NCBI RefSeq assembly: GCF_040783975.1
Contig: NZ_CP160631.1
Span: forward strand, 3,658,001-3,722,000
Length of the DNA stretch: 64,000 nucleotides
Direction: 5' to 3'
DNA from: Pantoea sp. Ep11b
Lineage (GTDB): Bacteria > Pseudomonadota > Gammaproteobacteria > Enterobacterales > Enterobacteriaceae
Positions within the stretch are counted from its first letter, which is position 1, and each line of letters begins with the position of its first letter. The notes beneath the pieces were generated by a model that was not told where the DNA came from, ran no database searches, and worked only from the letters and a program-made list of their open reading frames with translations. Shown piece after piece: positions 1-8,572 of the stretch. The translations under genes and the position numbers were made by a program.

Positions 1-210
1 CTCCAGGTAACGCAGGTTCTGCGCCAGCATCCGTTCGCTGACGCCGCCGACGGCCCGGCGCAGCGCGCTGAAGCGCAGCGTCTGGTCCTGCAGCGCCAGC
101 AGAATCAGTACGCTCCAGCGGCTGGTGACCCGCTTCAGGACGTCACGCGAGGGGCAATCAACGTTAAGCAGTTCGCCACGAATAAATTTTTCACTCAGTT
201 TTTCAGCCAT
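1..210 (-). CDS. HxlR-family transcriptional regulator (QorR/YtfH-like), C-terminus outside window
   Basis: This is the first 70 codons of a winged-helix regulator; the rest lies beyond base 1. It starts at the ATG at 210-208. The visible protein has the HxlR N-terminal layout: a Cys at about residue 19 (VDCPSR), then the hydrophobic helix RWSVLILLAL and an HTH segment ending SERMLAQNLRYLE. The single Cys just before the HTH is typical of redox- or quinone-sensing members such as E. coli QorR (YtfH). It is divergent from the quinone reductase gene qorB with 98 bp between starts, the same arrangement as ytfH/qorB in E. coli. It therefore probably represses qorB in response to quinone or diamide stress (inferred from the family). 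Confidence 0.85.
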   Translation of the reverse strand, partial: MAEKLSEKFIRGELLNVDCPSRDVLKRVTSRWSVLILLALQDQTLRFSALRRAVGGVSERMLAQNLRYLE

Positions 211-240
211 TTACTTTGCCTTTCCCACACTAACAATTCT

Positions 241-252
241 GTAAGTACTTAC
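241..252. promoter_or_regulatory. palindrome in the divergent regulator/qorB control region, candidate operator
   Basis: GTAAGTACTTAC is a perfect 12-bp palindrome midway between the divergent starts (210 minus and 309 plus). HxlR dimers bind inverted repeats of this size in their own promoter regions. Assignment to the adjacent regulator rests on position and symmetry only. Confidence 0.5.
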
Positions 253-308
253 TTAAAGTTAGTTTATCCCCTAGTCTGAATTTCACCAACAGCCACAGGA
301 GAAAGATC

Positions 309-1166
<858 letters not shown>

Positions 1167-1176
1167 TGCGCCAGAT

Positions 1177-1203
1177 GCTGAGCGGGAGCCCCTCCCGCTC
1201 AGC
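1177..1203 (+). terminator. hairpin after qorB
   Basis: A perfect 12-bp inverted repeat (GCTGAGCGGGAG / CTCCCGCTCAGC, 3-base loop) begins 11 bases after the qorB stop. No U-tract follows, so it may be a weak terminator or a 3'-end stabiliser rather than a classical intrinsic terminator. Confidence 0.5.
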
Positions 1204-1517
1204 GCCGCCGTCCGCCCCGCTTTCCCGTTGCGTATGCCATTTTTTGTCCCCTTTCCGGCCCGGGATTCTGTGTCAGAATGTTAACAGACGTCGATTTTCT
1301 TCAGGTTAATTTTTTAAATTCAGGCCGCTAAGAGATTCATCCGAAATGTGTTTTTGGTGAACAGCGCTATATTTGGTTGAATTGACTGAAATTTATTAAA
1401 AAACCTCGATTAATAGACAATTTTTATTACGTTCATAGATATTCTGCATTGTTGTTCCGCAGGTCGGGGAGGCTATAATTTGTCCTTTGTGCAACCCCGA
1501 CCGCTCAGGAGGCCGCT
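1204..1517. other. intergenic region between qorB and treF
   Basis: AT-rich spacer with no convincing ORF. It ends with a likely treF promoter: a consensus -10 TATAAT at 1474-1479 and a weak -35 TTGTTC at 1452-1457 (16-bp spacer), followed by the AGGAGG ribosome site at 1507-1512. The in-frame stop TAA at 1476-1478 bounds the trehalase reading frame, so translation must begin after it. Confidence 0.5.
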
Positions 1518-1520
1518 ATT
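1507..1520 (+). promoter_or_regulatory. consensus Shine-Dalgarno followed by an ATT start codon (treF)
   Basis: AGGAGG at 1507-1512 is a full anti-16S match. Five bases later comes ATT at 1518-1520, in frame with trehalase. Between the upstream in-frame stop (1476) and the first ATG (1617) there is no in-frame ATG, GTG or TTG. The 33 codons from 1518 to 1616 translate to sequence similar to the E. coli TreF N-terminus. The ribosome site and the conserved N-terminus together point to initiation on ATT. Confidence 0.75.
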
Positions 1521-3176
1521 AATACTTATCGCCAGCAACAGAATGCACTTGAAGAGGTTCGTGCCGGGGCGGAAGTTGAGTATCAATACGATCCCCATGA
1601 ACTGAAACTGGAGCGTATGCAGGATTCCGAACCGGAGCCGGAGCTGATTGAAGGCCTGCCTGCCCCGGATGCGCTCACGCCTGCCGATCGTTATCTGGAA
1701 CTGTTTGAACATGTCCAGATGTCGCGGATCTTCGAGGACAGCAAAACCTTCCCCGACTGTTCGCCAAAGTACGATCCGCTGGATGTGCTGATGCGCTATC
1801 GTCGTCAGAAACGCAGCAGCGACTTCGACCTGTCGCGTTTTGTCGCCGATCACTTTTATCTGCCTGGCGTAAACGAAAGCTTTTATGTCTCCAACCCGGA
1901 TAAAACGCTCAACGAGCATATCGATGATCTGTGGCCGGTCCTGACCAAAATGCCGCAGCAGCATATGCCGCACTCATCGCTGCTGCCGCTGCCGAAACCC
2001 TATGTGGTGCCGGGCGGCCGCTTTGGCGAAACCTACTACTGGGACTCTTATTTCACCATGCTCGGCCTGGCGGAGTCGGGCCGTGACGACCTGCTGCGTC
2101 ACATGGCGGATAACTTCGCCTGGCTGATCGACAACTACGGTCATGTGCCCAACGGCAACCGGACCTACTACCTCAGCCGCTCGCAGCCGCCGGTCTTTGC
2201 GCTGATGGTCGAGCTGTTCGAAGAGGATGGCGTGCGCGGGGCGAAACGCTATCAGGAACAGCTGATGAAGGAGTATCAGTTCTGGATGGATGGCGCCGGG
2301 TCGCTGATGCCTAATCAGGCCTATCGCCATGTCGTGCGGATGCCGAACGGTTCGCTGCTGAACCGCTACTGGGACGACCGCGATACGCCGCGCGATGAGT
2401 CGTGGATGGAAGATGTGGAAACCGCCCGCGAATCGAAACGTCCGGCCAGCGAGGTCTATCGCGACCTGCGTGCGGGCGCGGAATCGGGCTGGGATTACTC
2501 CTCGCGCTGGCTGCGTAACCCGAAACGGCTGTCGAGCATTCGCACCACACAATTTATTCCTATCGATCTGAATGCGTTCCTGTACAAGCTGGAGCTGATG
2601 ATCGCCACCCTGTCGCACGCCAAGGGCGAAGAGCTGACCGCGCTGGCGTGGCAGAAAAAGGCCGAAGCGCGTAAACGTGCGATCACCCGCTATCTGTGGG
2701 ACAGCACCGCTGGCGTCTTCCGCGACTACGACTGGCGGCGTGAGCGTTTCGGTGCCTTTACCGTGGCGTCGGTGGTTCCGCTGTTTGTCGGGCTGGCAAC
2801 GCCGCATCAGGCGCACCTGCAGGCGATCTCCCTGCGTCACCTGCTGCTGAGCAATGGCGGCCTGCTGACCTCGATGGTAGAGAGCGGCGAACAGTGGGAT
2901 CGGCCCAACGGCTGGGCACCGATGCAGTGGATGGCGATCGTCGGCCTGAACAACTACGGTGAAGAGACGCTGGCGACGGAAGTGGCGGTGAACTGGCTTA
3001 ATACCGTGAATAACTTCTACCAGCTGCACCATAAGCTGGTCGAGAAGTATGACATCAGCGGCGAACGCGCCCGTCCGGGCGGCGGGGGCGAATATCCGCT
3101 CCAGGATGGTTTTGGCTGGACCAACGGCGTCACGCGTAAGCTGATGACGATGTATGGCCATCTGATGGCGGACTGA
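1518..3176 (+). CDS. treF: cytoplasmic trehalase TreF (ATT start)
   Basis: GH37 trehalase that hydrolyses cytoplasmic trehalose to two glucoses, used to recycle the osmoprotectant. Starting at ATT 1518 gives 552 aa, against 549 for E. coli TreF. It has no signal peptide, unlike periplasmic TreA. The trehalase signatures are present: [15 protein letters not shown] early in the catalytic (alpha/alpha)6 domain and [10 protein letters not shown] near the C-terminus, followed by the Gly-rich [17 protein letters not shown] lid. The segment [11 protein letters not shown] lies upstream of the first ATG and matches LDPYELKLDEM of E. coli, so the ATG at 1617 would truncate a conserved region. An intrinsic terminator follows. 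Expression from a sigma-70-like TATAAT is plausible. Confidence 0.93.
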   Translation: MNTYRQQQNALEEVRAGAEVEYQYDPHELKLERMQDSEPEPELIEGLPAPDALTPADRYLELFEHVQMSRIFEDSKTFPDCSPKYDPLDVLMRYRRQKRSSDFDLSRFVADHFYLPGVNESFYVSNPDKTLNEHIDDLWPVLTKMPQQHMPHSSLLPLPKPYVVPGGRFGETYYWDSYFTMLGLAESGRDDLLRHMADNFAWLIDNYGHVPNGNRTYYLSRSQPPVFALMVELFEEDGVRGAKRYQEQLMKEYQFWMDGAGSLMPNQAYRHVVRMPNGSLLNRYWDDRDTPRDESWMEDVETARESKRPASEVYRDLRAGAESGWDYSSRWLRNPKRLSSIRTTQFIPIDLNAFLYKLELMIATLSHAKGEELTALAWQKKAEARKRAITRYLWDSTAGVFRDYDWRRERFGAFTVASVVPLFVGLATPHQAHLQAISLRHLLLSNGGLLTSMVESGEQWDRPNGWAPMQWMAIVGLNNYGEETLATEVAVNWLNTVNNFYQLHHKLVEKYDISGERARPGGGGEYPLQDGFGWTNGVTRKLMTMYGHLMAD

Positions 3177-3196
3177 GTCCGTCACACCAGCAACGC

Positions 3197-3222
3197 AAAA
3201 AGCCGGGTTCGCCCGGCTTTTT
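3197..3222. terminator. bidirectional intrinsic terminator between treF and yciE
   Basis: AAAAAGCCGGG-TTCG-CCCGGCTTTTT: a 7-bp GC stem with tetraloop flanked by A5 and T5. It serves the convergent genes treF (ends 3176) and yciE (ends 3244). Confidence 0.9.
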
Positions 3223-3243
3223 CATGCAGGTCATCCTGCGGGA

Positions 3244-3750
3244 CTACTTCTTCGCTTCGGTGCCCGGCTGTGAGGCACGTTGCAGGAACTGCTGTGTGAC
3301 TTCAGGAATATGCTGCAGCAGCCACTCCGCCATGGCCACTTCCTGATCGCGGATTTCACTCAGTATGCGAACGCCCTGCGCGTCACCGACCTGTTCAGCC
3401 GTGGCGATCAGGCTGGTATAGCTGGCGATTTCGGCATTTTCAAAAACATAGCCACTGATTGCGCCCTTGACCACTTCATCTGAGTTGAACATCCCGCCGA
3501 CAGCCTGACCGGTGGCCGCCATCTTACCCATCGCATCTTTCATCACTGAGTGGTCGATACCGTGGCTGTCGAGCAGCTGTTCCAGAAGCGTCAGCTGATG
3601 TTTCGTCTCGTCGAGATGCTGAGCCAGACGCTGCTCCAGTGCCGGATAGTGTTCAAGACGGCCCGACATCTTGCTGAGCATGCTTTCTGCCTGTTTTTCC
3701 ATAGCATGCGCGTCGCGCAGCCAGTCGTGATAATGTTCAATCGCAGTCAT
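3244..3750 (-). CDS. yciE: YciE-like ferritin-like (DUF892) stress protein
   Basis: The 168-residue protein matches E. coli YciE (168 aa), including the start IEHYHDWLRDAHAMEKQAESML and the EAKK C-terminus. DUF892 proteins are all-helical, ferritin-like four-helix bundles; metal-ligand type Glu/His residues recur (E12/H14 region, ETKHQ, DQEVAMAEW). Biochemical function is not established; the family is associated with general-stress regulons. It lies 10 bases downstream of yciF on the same strand and is almost certainly cotranscribed with it. The order yciF-yciE is as in E. coli yciGFE, except that yciG is separated here. Confidence is high for the family and low for a defined activity. Confidence 0.92.
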   Translation of the reverse strand: MTAIEHYHDWLRDAHAMEKQAESMLSKMSGRLEHYPALEQRLAQHLDETKHQLTLLEQLLDSHGIDHSVMKDAMGKMAATGQAVGGMFNSDEVVKGAISGYVFENAEIASYTSLIATAEQVGDAQGVRILSEIRDQEVAMAEWLLQHIPEVTQQFLQRASQPGTEAKK

Positions 3751-3760
3751 GTCGTTCTCC

Positions 3761-4243
3761 TTAAGAAACAGTAATCGCTTCGGCTACCGAGGTGAGCTTC
3801 TCATCCGTTTGCTTCTCTTCATTCAGGGTCGTCTCCAGCAACTCTGCCGCTTTGGTGTACCCCAGCTTCAGCGCCAGCGCATGCAGCGTACCGTAAGTGG
3901 CAATCTCATAGTGCTCCACCTTCTGCGCCGCACCGATCAGCCCCTGATCGCGGATTTCGCCTTTTTCGACGGATTCGATAATCTCCTGCGCTTCTTCGAC
4001 CAGCCCTTCCAGCGCATGACACTTCATTCGTTTAATTCTGACCTCAGGTGTGACCTCCACCAGTTCATCCAGTCGCTCAATCTGCGCACGGGTCTCTTCC
4101 AGATGCTGATTAAAGGCAGCGATAAGATTTTCGTCACTGGCAGCACGCGCCATTTTAGGCAATGCACGGGTTATCTGTTTCTCAGCGCTGTAGACATCGG
4201 ACAAGTCGTGGATGAACAGGTCATTTAACGTTTTCACTGTCAT
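3761..4243 (-). CDS. yciF: YciF-like ferritin-like (DUF892) stress protein
   Basis: This 160-aa protein corresponds to E. coli YciF (166 aa). Shared blocks include DVYSAEKQITRALPKMARA near the N-terminus, LEETRAQIERLDELVE, RMKCHALEGLVEEA and AAQKVEHYEIATYGTL. E. coli YciF is a dimeric two-helix-bundle protein structurally related to rubrerythrins; its role in stress is uncertain. Paired Glu/His positions consistent with a dimetal site are present (EKQ, HLEE, EHYE). It heads a two-gene unit with yciE (10-bp gap). About 500 bp of non-coding sequence lie upstream, and a sigmaS-like -10 candidate sits at 4315-4321 (minus). Confidence 0.93.
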   Translation of the reverse strand: MTVKTLNDLFIHDLSDVYSAEKQITRALPKMARAASDENLIAAFNQHLEETRAQIERLDELVEVTPEVRIKRMKCHALEGLVEEAQEIIESVEKGEIRDQGLIGAAQKVEHYEIATYGTLHALALKLGYTKAAELLETTLNEEKQTDEKLTSVAEAITVS

Positions 4244-4577
4244 AAGATAGCCTCACTGTTAAAAAAGCTGCGCCGTTAATAACGCAACGCCAGTCATTTC
4301 GTTGACACACGGAAAGTCTAGTGGAGATTTATAATATCGCCCACCGCATCGGTATAAATTTAAGACAAAAGTAGCATATCAGATGCACTTTCCCCTTTTA
4401 CAGCAACACGTTAGCTCTTAATTCTTTTTCCTGCAGCCGCTTCGTCAGCCAAGCTGCAATTTGTACAATTTTATAAATAGCTGTATACATTTTTCAATCT
4501 GGCGCATAAAAATTGCACCGGCCAGGCATTACCTGTACAAAGTTTTATTAAATGGTATAGCTTTAATCGATCGGAAA
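4244..4577. other. intergenic region upstream of yciFE, with a sigmaS-like -10 candidate
   Basis: No ORF was found. On the minus strand CTAGACT (4321-4315) resembles the extended sigmaS -10 CTATACT at 6 of 7 positions and lies about 70 bases before the yciF start. The E. coli yciGFE genes belong to the stationary-phase regulon, so a sigmaS promoter is plausible, but the match alone is weak. Confidence 0.35.
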
Positions 4578-4610
4578 TAAAAAAAACCGGAAAGGAAGCC
4601 TCTCCGGTTT
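4578..4610 (-). terminator. intrinsic terminator downstream of yciG
   Basis: An inverted repeat AAACCGGA / TCCGGTTT (11-base loop) is followed, read on the minus strand, by a run of T (the A-run at 4578-4586 on the plus strand). It ends the yciG transcript and separates it from yciFE. Confidence 0.8.
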
Positions 4611-4746
4611 AATTAACGGCGTCTTTGCCTGCTGTTGATTCAACAGCGACACAATTCAGAATATAATTATCTTGCAGGAAAATAAAAGAGATCTTTTACA
4701 GCCCGGTAAACGGCATCCACAGCCCTGACAGCAGCATCAGATTCGT

Positions 4747-4911
4747 TTAGCTCCGGCGACTTACCTTCCCTCCCTTACGCCCTGCCTCAATCGCACGTTC
4801 GGGATCGTTCTTGAAGTTCCCGCCGCTTTTCTGGCCACCTTTACGTCCCGCTTCCGCAGCACGCTCTTTGTCAGCCGCAAAATTTCCGGCCCCACCACGA
4901 TATTGAGTCAT
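4747..4911 (-). CDS. yciG: YciG-like KGG-repeat stress protein
   Basis: A 54-aa protein with two glycine-rich KGG motifs: AADKERAAEAGRKGGQKSGG followed by NDPERAIEAGRKGG. This is the Con-10/GsiB-like 'stress-induced KGG' family and matches E. coli YciG (59 aa), which begins with the same xxxRGGxGNFA sequence. The start was set at the ATG at 4911-4909 (MTQYRGGAGNF), preceded by GAGGAA, rather than the longer frame reaching 5019. The family is small, hydrophilic and induced in stationary phase or general stress; a molecular role is not known. It is upstream of yciFE in the same orientation but separated by about 500 bp and a terminator, so it is not in one operon here. Confidence 0.9.
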   Translation of the reverse strand: MTQYRGGAGNFAADKERAAEAGRKGGQKSGGNFKNDPERAIEAGRKGGKVSRRS

Positions 4912-5165
4912 TCTGTGTTCCTCTTTGAAATTAAAAATCAGAATTTGCACAGTTAATGCTTCATCAGGCCGATTCAGCAATCTAAATGTAGACAGAAAAT
5001 CGGACCGATCAAGCAACAAAATAACAATCCGTCACGCTCTGGATTATTAGAGAGAGTTACCTATCCTGGATTGATAACGTGTTTAAACTATCGCTGCGCG
5101 TCTATTCGAAAGAAGCGCAACGACGCGGCAATGCTTTTTCACATAAAAAGCCGCGCCCTATTAAT

Positions 5166-5465
5166 CGATCATTTTCGAAAAATGTCCAATTGAAAAAATA
5201 GTAAACGAAGCGGCAGAAAGATAACCTCATCAATATCAGTTAGTGAAGATGATCAACAAACGATCAATTTACCTAAGCGAAGCGGTAAATATAATCAGGT
5301 TACTTTGTTATCACCCAGGAATTAAGCGAGACGCAGAAGGTCAATCGCGCCAGTTGAAAATAACCATTTTTGATCGATAAACGATCAATTATGCTGATTT
5401 AATGAAAATTAAATTCAAATGTCACCTCATCATCAGCGATGGGTATTAAAGAATAAACGAAGCGG
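5166..5465. repeat. alternating short repeats CGATCAWTTW / CGAAGCGGYA, three of each
   Basis: Motif A occurs at 5166-5175 (CGATCATTTT), 5261-5270 (CGATCAATTT) and 5382-5391 (CGATCAATTA). Motif B occurs at 5206-5215 (CGAAGCGGCA), 5278-5287 and 5458-5467 (CGAAGCGGTA). They strictly alternate A-B-A-B-A-B. CCTCATCA recurs at 5225 and 5425. Spacing is irregular (about 40, 17 and 76 bp between A and B), so this is neither a tandem array nor a CRISPR. Confidence 0.6.
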
Positions 5466-5485
5466 TAATAGAGAGAGGTGAGAAA

Positions 5486-5521
5486 ATGAAAAGCCGTTTT
5501 AGGATTAATACTAAAATTTAG
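5486..5521 (+). CDS. possible 11-codon mini-ORF
   Basis: ATG at 5486 opens an 11-residue reading frame (MKSRFRINTKI, stop TAG at 5519). A purine-rich ribosome site GAGAGGTGAG sits just upstream, right after the third CGAAGCGGTA repeat. Basic and short, it could be a leader peptide or small protein, or a chance ORF. No downstream plus-strand gene is positioned to be attenuated by it; the next gene (5625-6599) is on the minus strand. Recognised only by its ribosome site. Confidence 0.25.
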   Translation: MKSRFRINTKI

Positions 5522-5624
5522 GTTGTGTGGTGCTGCGCACCGATCGCTGAGGCGACCGGCAGGGAAAAAAAAGCCAGGGAGGATCCGGTAAGGTCAGAAG
5601 AAACGGCTGCGCCAGCGGTCAGGC

Positions 5625-6599
5625 TCAGCAAAGGTCGGCTGCGTCGGGAAAGGCGTCATCTATCGCGATACCGCGTTTACCATTTTTCTTAATGCGATAC
5701 ATCGCTGCATCCGCCCGAGCCAGTGCGGTATCGAAGTCATCATTTTCCTGCACCTGCGACACGCCGACAGAGGCGCCGATCTGAGCGTGACCGTTTGACA
5801 TATCAAAAGGGGTGAGCACCGCATCAAGACAGGCGTCAGTCAGTTCGCGGACCAGGGGGTGGTGCAGCGGATAGGGCAATAACAGAACAAACTCATCGCC
5901 GCCGAGCCGGCCAATGACCCCCTCAGCGGGTACGCATTCCGTTAAACGCTGACTGAGCTGGATCAGTACCTCATCCCCGCTGCGATGTCCCAGAGTGTCG
6001 TTAACATGCTTGAAGTTATCCAGATCGATAAAGGCAACACAGAGTGCTCCCTGCGCTTTCATTTCGCAGAAATAGTTTTGCAGAGCGTGGCGATTGTTGA
6101 GCAGCGTCAGGGGATCGTGCAGTGCCAGCAGCGCGAGCTGCGCTTCATACTGCTTCTCTTTCGTCATGTCGATATGGGTGCCGATCACTTTTACCGGCTC
6201 GCCCTGGGCGTTCCACTCACTGACCCGGCCACGATCCAGCACCCAGGTAATGCTGCCATTCTTTGCGATCATGCGGTGCAGCGCCTCGTAGTAAGGCGCT
6301 TTGCCGGCAATATGATCGTAAAACGCCCGCAGAACCTCAGCGGCATCATCGGGGTGCAGGCTCTCTTTCCAGGATTCAAAGTTGGCGTCGGTCTCTTTCG
6401 GCTGGAAACCCAGCATCGCGCCCCAGCGCCGGTTAAAGATCACCAGTTTGCCGCTGGGGATATCGAGCTGCCAGAGAAACAGCCCGGTGCCATCCAGCGC
6501 CGCGTTGAGTTTGTTCCGGGCGTCATGGGCTATACGCTTCAGACGCGCATTATGCTTTTTCAGGTTCTGTATCTGCAGCCGCAGTGCTTCTTCTGACAT
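5625..6599 (-). CDS. cytoplasmic PAS-GGDEF diguanylate cyclase
   Basis: This 324-aa protein would make c-di-GMP from two GTP. The order is an N-terminal coiled-coil-like helix (residues 1-35, LRLQIQNLKKHNARLKR), a PAS fold with a PAC tail (about 40-155, ending VIGTHIDMTKEKQYEAQ), and a GGDEF domain (about 160-315). The catalytic loop is RLGGDEF with the usual DLDNFKHVND metal-binding strand. The RxxD product-inhibition site five residues before GGDEF is absent (PAEG there), so c-di-GMP feedback may be weak. No membrane segment is seen, so the PAS probably senses an internal ligand or redox state. The gene appears monocistronic. It starts at the ATG at 6599, with no clear Shine-Dalgarno. Confidence 0.9.
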   Translation of the reverse strand: MSEEALRLQIQNLKKHNARLKRIAHDARNKLNAALDGTGLFLWQLDIPSGKLVIFNRRWGAMLGFQPKETDANFESWKESLHPDDAAEVLRAFYDHIAGKAPYYEALHRMIAKNGSITWVLDRGRVSEWNAQGEPVKVIGTHIDMTKEKQYEAQLALLALHDPLTLLNNRHALQNYFCEMKAQGALCVAFIDLDNFKHVNDTLGHRSGDEVLIQLSQRLTECVPAEGVIGRLGGDEFVLLLPYPLHHPLVRELTDACLDAVLTPFDMSNGHAQIGASVGVSQVQENDDFDTALARADAAMYRIKKNGKRGIAIDDAFPDAADLC

Positions 6600-6892
6600 G
6601 ACCGTGAGAGCGCTGGAAAAAAGGGGTATTGTGCCTGTCAGGTGGATTCTGTAAAGAGTGGCTTATAAAACACGATTAGTCGCGGTCAATTGCAGGCTGG
6701 ACAGCATATCAGGCGGTGACACTCTGGCAACGCAGCACAGAGCCGGGACGGCAAATTGGTTTCGCCGTGAAATCTGTTTGTGTGGCTACTCAATTCAGAG
6801 CCGGAATGAACGGCGGAAATGGAAATTCGGATTGTTCGGCGGGATGTGGCGAGTGAATCGAACCTGTCGATAACGGGTTCGCCTCAGAATGC
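6600..6892. other. intergenic region between the diguanylate cyclase gene and tRNA-Phe
   Basis: No supported gene. The only notable item is GAATCGAACC at 6855-6864, identical to the T-arm segment of the adjacent tRNA-Phe (6939-6948) and in the same orientation. This may be a decayed tRNA or attachment-site remnant, or chance. Confidence 0.3.
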
Positions 6893-6914
6893 AAAAACCC
6901 GCCAGAGGCGGGTT
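6893..6914 (-). terminator. intrinsic terminator of tRNA-Phe
   Basis: AACCCGCC-AGA-GGCGGGTT hairpin, with TTTTT at its 3' side on the minus strand, starts about 10 bases after the tRNA 3' end. Confidence 0.85.
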
Positions 6915-6923
6915 CTTTAAATA

Positions 6924-6999
6924 TGGTGCCCGAACCCGGAATCGAACCAGGGACACGGGGATTTTCAATCCCCTGCTCTACCGACTGAGCTATTCGGGC
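6924..6999 (-). tRNA. tRNA-Phe (anticodon GAA)
   Basis: The 76-nt gene on the minus strand encodes its own CCA end. The acceptor stem GCCCGAA pairs with TTCGGGC, the D-arm is GCTCAGTCGGTAGAGC, the anticodon stem-loop is GGGGA-TTGAAAA-TCCCC (anticodon GAA), the variable loop is GTGTC and the T-arm contains GGTTCGATTCC. It is nearly identical to E. coli tRNA-Phe, differing mainly by compensatory changes in the acceptor and T stems. An intrinsic terminator follows directly. Confidence 0.98.
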
Positions 7000-7221
7000 A
7001 ACGGGGCGCATTAAACCAAAGCGGCCCGGCAGCGTCAAACGCTTTTCACCAAAATCACACCAACTGACCGCTTTTCCATCAACCCGGCCATCGGGTCTGT
7101 TTCACGGCAAAAAAGCGGACGTCGATCGAATAAATTTCAGCCAGCAGCGGGCTGCCCTCTCTATTGCGCCGCTATTTTGCCGATATAACTTGCGAGACCC
7201 ACACTAATAATAAGGATCATC

Positions 7222-8541
7222 ATGTTTTCTACTATTACATCAGGTATTGCTTCCCGTCATAGCTGGCAGAAGCGCTCACACTCAGCGGCTACGCTGAGCT
7301 CTCTCAACGGCTCCATCGCCATGATCGAATTCTCACCCGATGGCACCATTCTCGGCGCCAACGCGCTGTTTCTGGCGAGCATGGGCTATACGCTGGCGGA
7401 GATCGAGGGCCAGCACCACAGCCTGTTCTGCACGCCGGAACAGCTGCAGTCGCAGGCCTATCGCGACTTCTGGCAGCGACTCAACCGGGGCGAAAGCTTC
7501 AGCGATAAGTTTCTGCGCATGGCGAAGAACAGCCGCCCGATCTGGCTGGAAGCCAACTATGTTCCGGTGCAGAACCGTCACGGTCGGGTAATCAAAATCG
7601 TCAAGCTGGCCACCGACATTACCAGCCATATTAACGATGCGCAGGAGCAGCGCGCCATCACCACCGCCATTGAACGATCGATGGCGGTGATCGCCTTTAA
7701 CCTCAAAGGGGAAGTCCTGAAAGCCAACGATAACTTCCTGAAAACCATGGGCTACCGTCGCGAAGAGGTGGAAGGCGTTCATCACAGCCGCTTCTGTTCT
7801 GCGGCCGTGCGTGACAGCCGGGAGTACAGCGAATTCTGGCAGCAGCTGAATCGGGGTGAATTTGTCTCGGGTCAGTTTCCCCGCGTCAACAAGCAGGGCG
7901 AGACGATCTGGTTGCGTGCCACCTACAACCCGGTATTTGATGAACAGGGCAGGCTCTACAAAATCGTCAAGTTCGCGACCGACGTGACCGCCCAGGTGGA
8001 GAAGAATCAGCAGGAGCATGATGCGGCGCAGCGGGCCTATCATACCGCGCTGCAGACGGATAAGAGCACGAAGCTGGGGGCGGATGTGATCGCCAGCAGC
8101 GTCGAAACCATGAACGCGCTGGCCGGCGAACTGCAGGGGATCTCCGGGGATATTACCGGACTGAGTGAATCCTCAGATCGCATCGGAGCAATTGTTGAAG
8201 GGATACGCCGGATCGCCGATCAGACCAACCTGCTGGCGCTGAATGCGGCCATCGAAGCGGCGCGCGCCGGAAGTCATGGCCGCAGCTTTGCGGTGGTGGC
8301 GAACGAAGTTCGCACGCTGGCGGCGAACATCAACCGCGCGACCACCGACATCGAAAACCGGATACAGCAGAACCATCTGCTGGCGAGCCGGGCACTGAAA
8401 GGGATTGAGTCGAACCTGAAGCGCGCCGATCAGGGCGTGCAGCTGGCGCAGGAGGCGGGTGGCGTCATTGCGGAGATTCGGGAGGGCGCAACGGACGTGG
8501 TGCACGCGATTGGTCAGGTCACGAAAACGCTCAGCGTCTGA
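7222..8541 (+). CDS. soluble PAS-PAS methyl-accepting chemotaxis-type receptor (BdlA-like)
   Basis: 439 aa with two tandem PAS/PAC modules (about 28-135 and 150-258), each ending IVKLATDIT or [10 protein letters not shown] short MCP signalling domain (about 275-439) has the conserved hairpin-tip sequence [21 protein letters not shown] at about 333-353. There are no transmembrane segments and no periplasmic sensor domain. The layout and length resemble Pseudomonas BdlA (biofilm dispersion, 417 aa) and Aer-2-type cytosolic receptors. The tip should contact CheW/CheA. Ligand and output are unknown; redox/heme or small-molecule sensing by PAS is a family-based guess. ATG 7222 has AAGGAT upstream, and an intrinsic terminator follows. 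Confidence 0.9.
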   Translation: MFSTITSGIASRHSWQKRSHSAATLSSLNGSIAMIEFSPDGTILGANALFLASMGYTLAEIEGQHHSLFCTPEQLQSQAYRDFWQRLNRGESFSDKFLRMAKNSRPIWLEANYVPVQNRHGRVIKIVKLATDITSHINDAQEQRAITTAIERSMAVIAFNLKGEVLKANDNFLKTMGYRREEVEGVHHSRFCSAAVRDSREYSEFWQQLNRGEFVSGQFPRVNKQGETIWLRATYNPVFDEQGRLYKIVKFATDVTAQVEKNQQEHDAAQRAYHTALQTDKSTKLGADVIASSVETMNALAGELQGISGDITGLSESSDRIGAIVEGIRRIADQTNLLALNAAIEAARAGSHGRSFAVVANEVRTLAANINRATTDIENRIQQNHLLASRALKGIESNLKRADQGVQLAQEAGGVIAEIREGATDVVHAIGQVTKTLSV

Positions 8542-8549
8542 CGCGCAGG

Positions 8550-8572
8550 GGGGGCAGTCGCCCCCTTTTTTT
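8550..8572 (+). terminator. intrinsic terminator of the receptor gene
   Basis: GGGGGC-AGTC-GCCCCC hairpin followed by seven T. The T-run touches the stop codon of the convergent PBP2 gene (8571-8573). Confidence 0.88.

Larger units (their letters stand above)
5020..5624. other. gene-poor AT-rich region with alternating short repeats
   Basis: This stretch between yciG and the diguanylate cyclase gene has no long ORF. It carries three copies each of two alternating motifs (CGATCAWTTW and CGAAGCGGYA; see the repeat entry), two CCTCATCA words exactly 200 bp apart, and a short ribosome-site-preceded ORF at 5486. It could hold a small RNA or a multi-site regulatory region. Confidence 0.4.

Noticed and set aside
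1617..3176. treF starting at ATG 1617
   Set aside because: It has no ribosome site and would remove a conserved N-terminal region; ATT 1518 with AGGAGG fits better.
5166..5465. CRISPR array
   Set aside because: Repeats are only 10 bp, of two alternating kinds and irregularly spaced; no cas genes.
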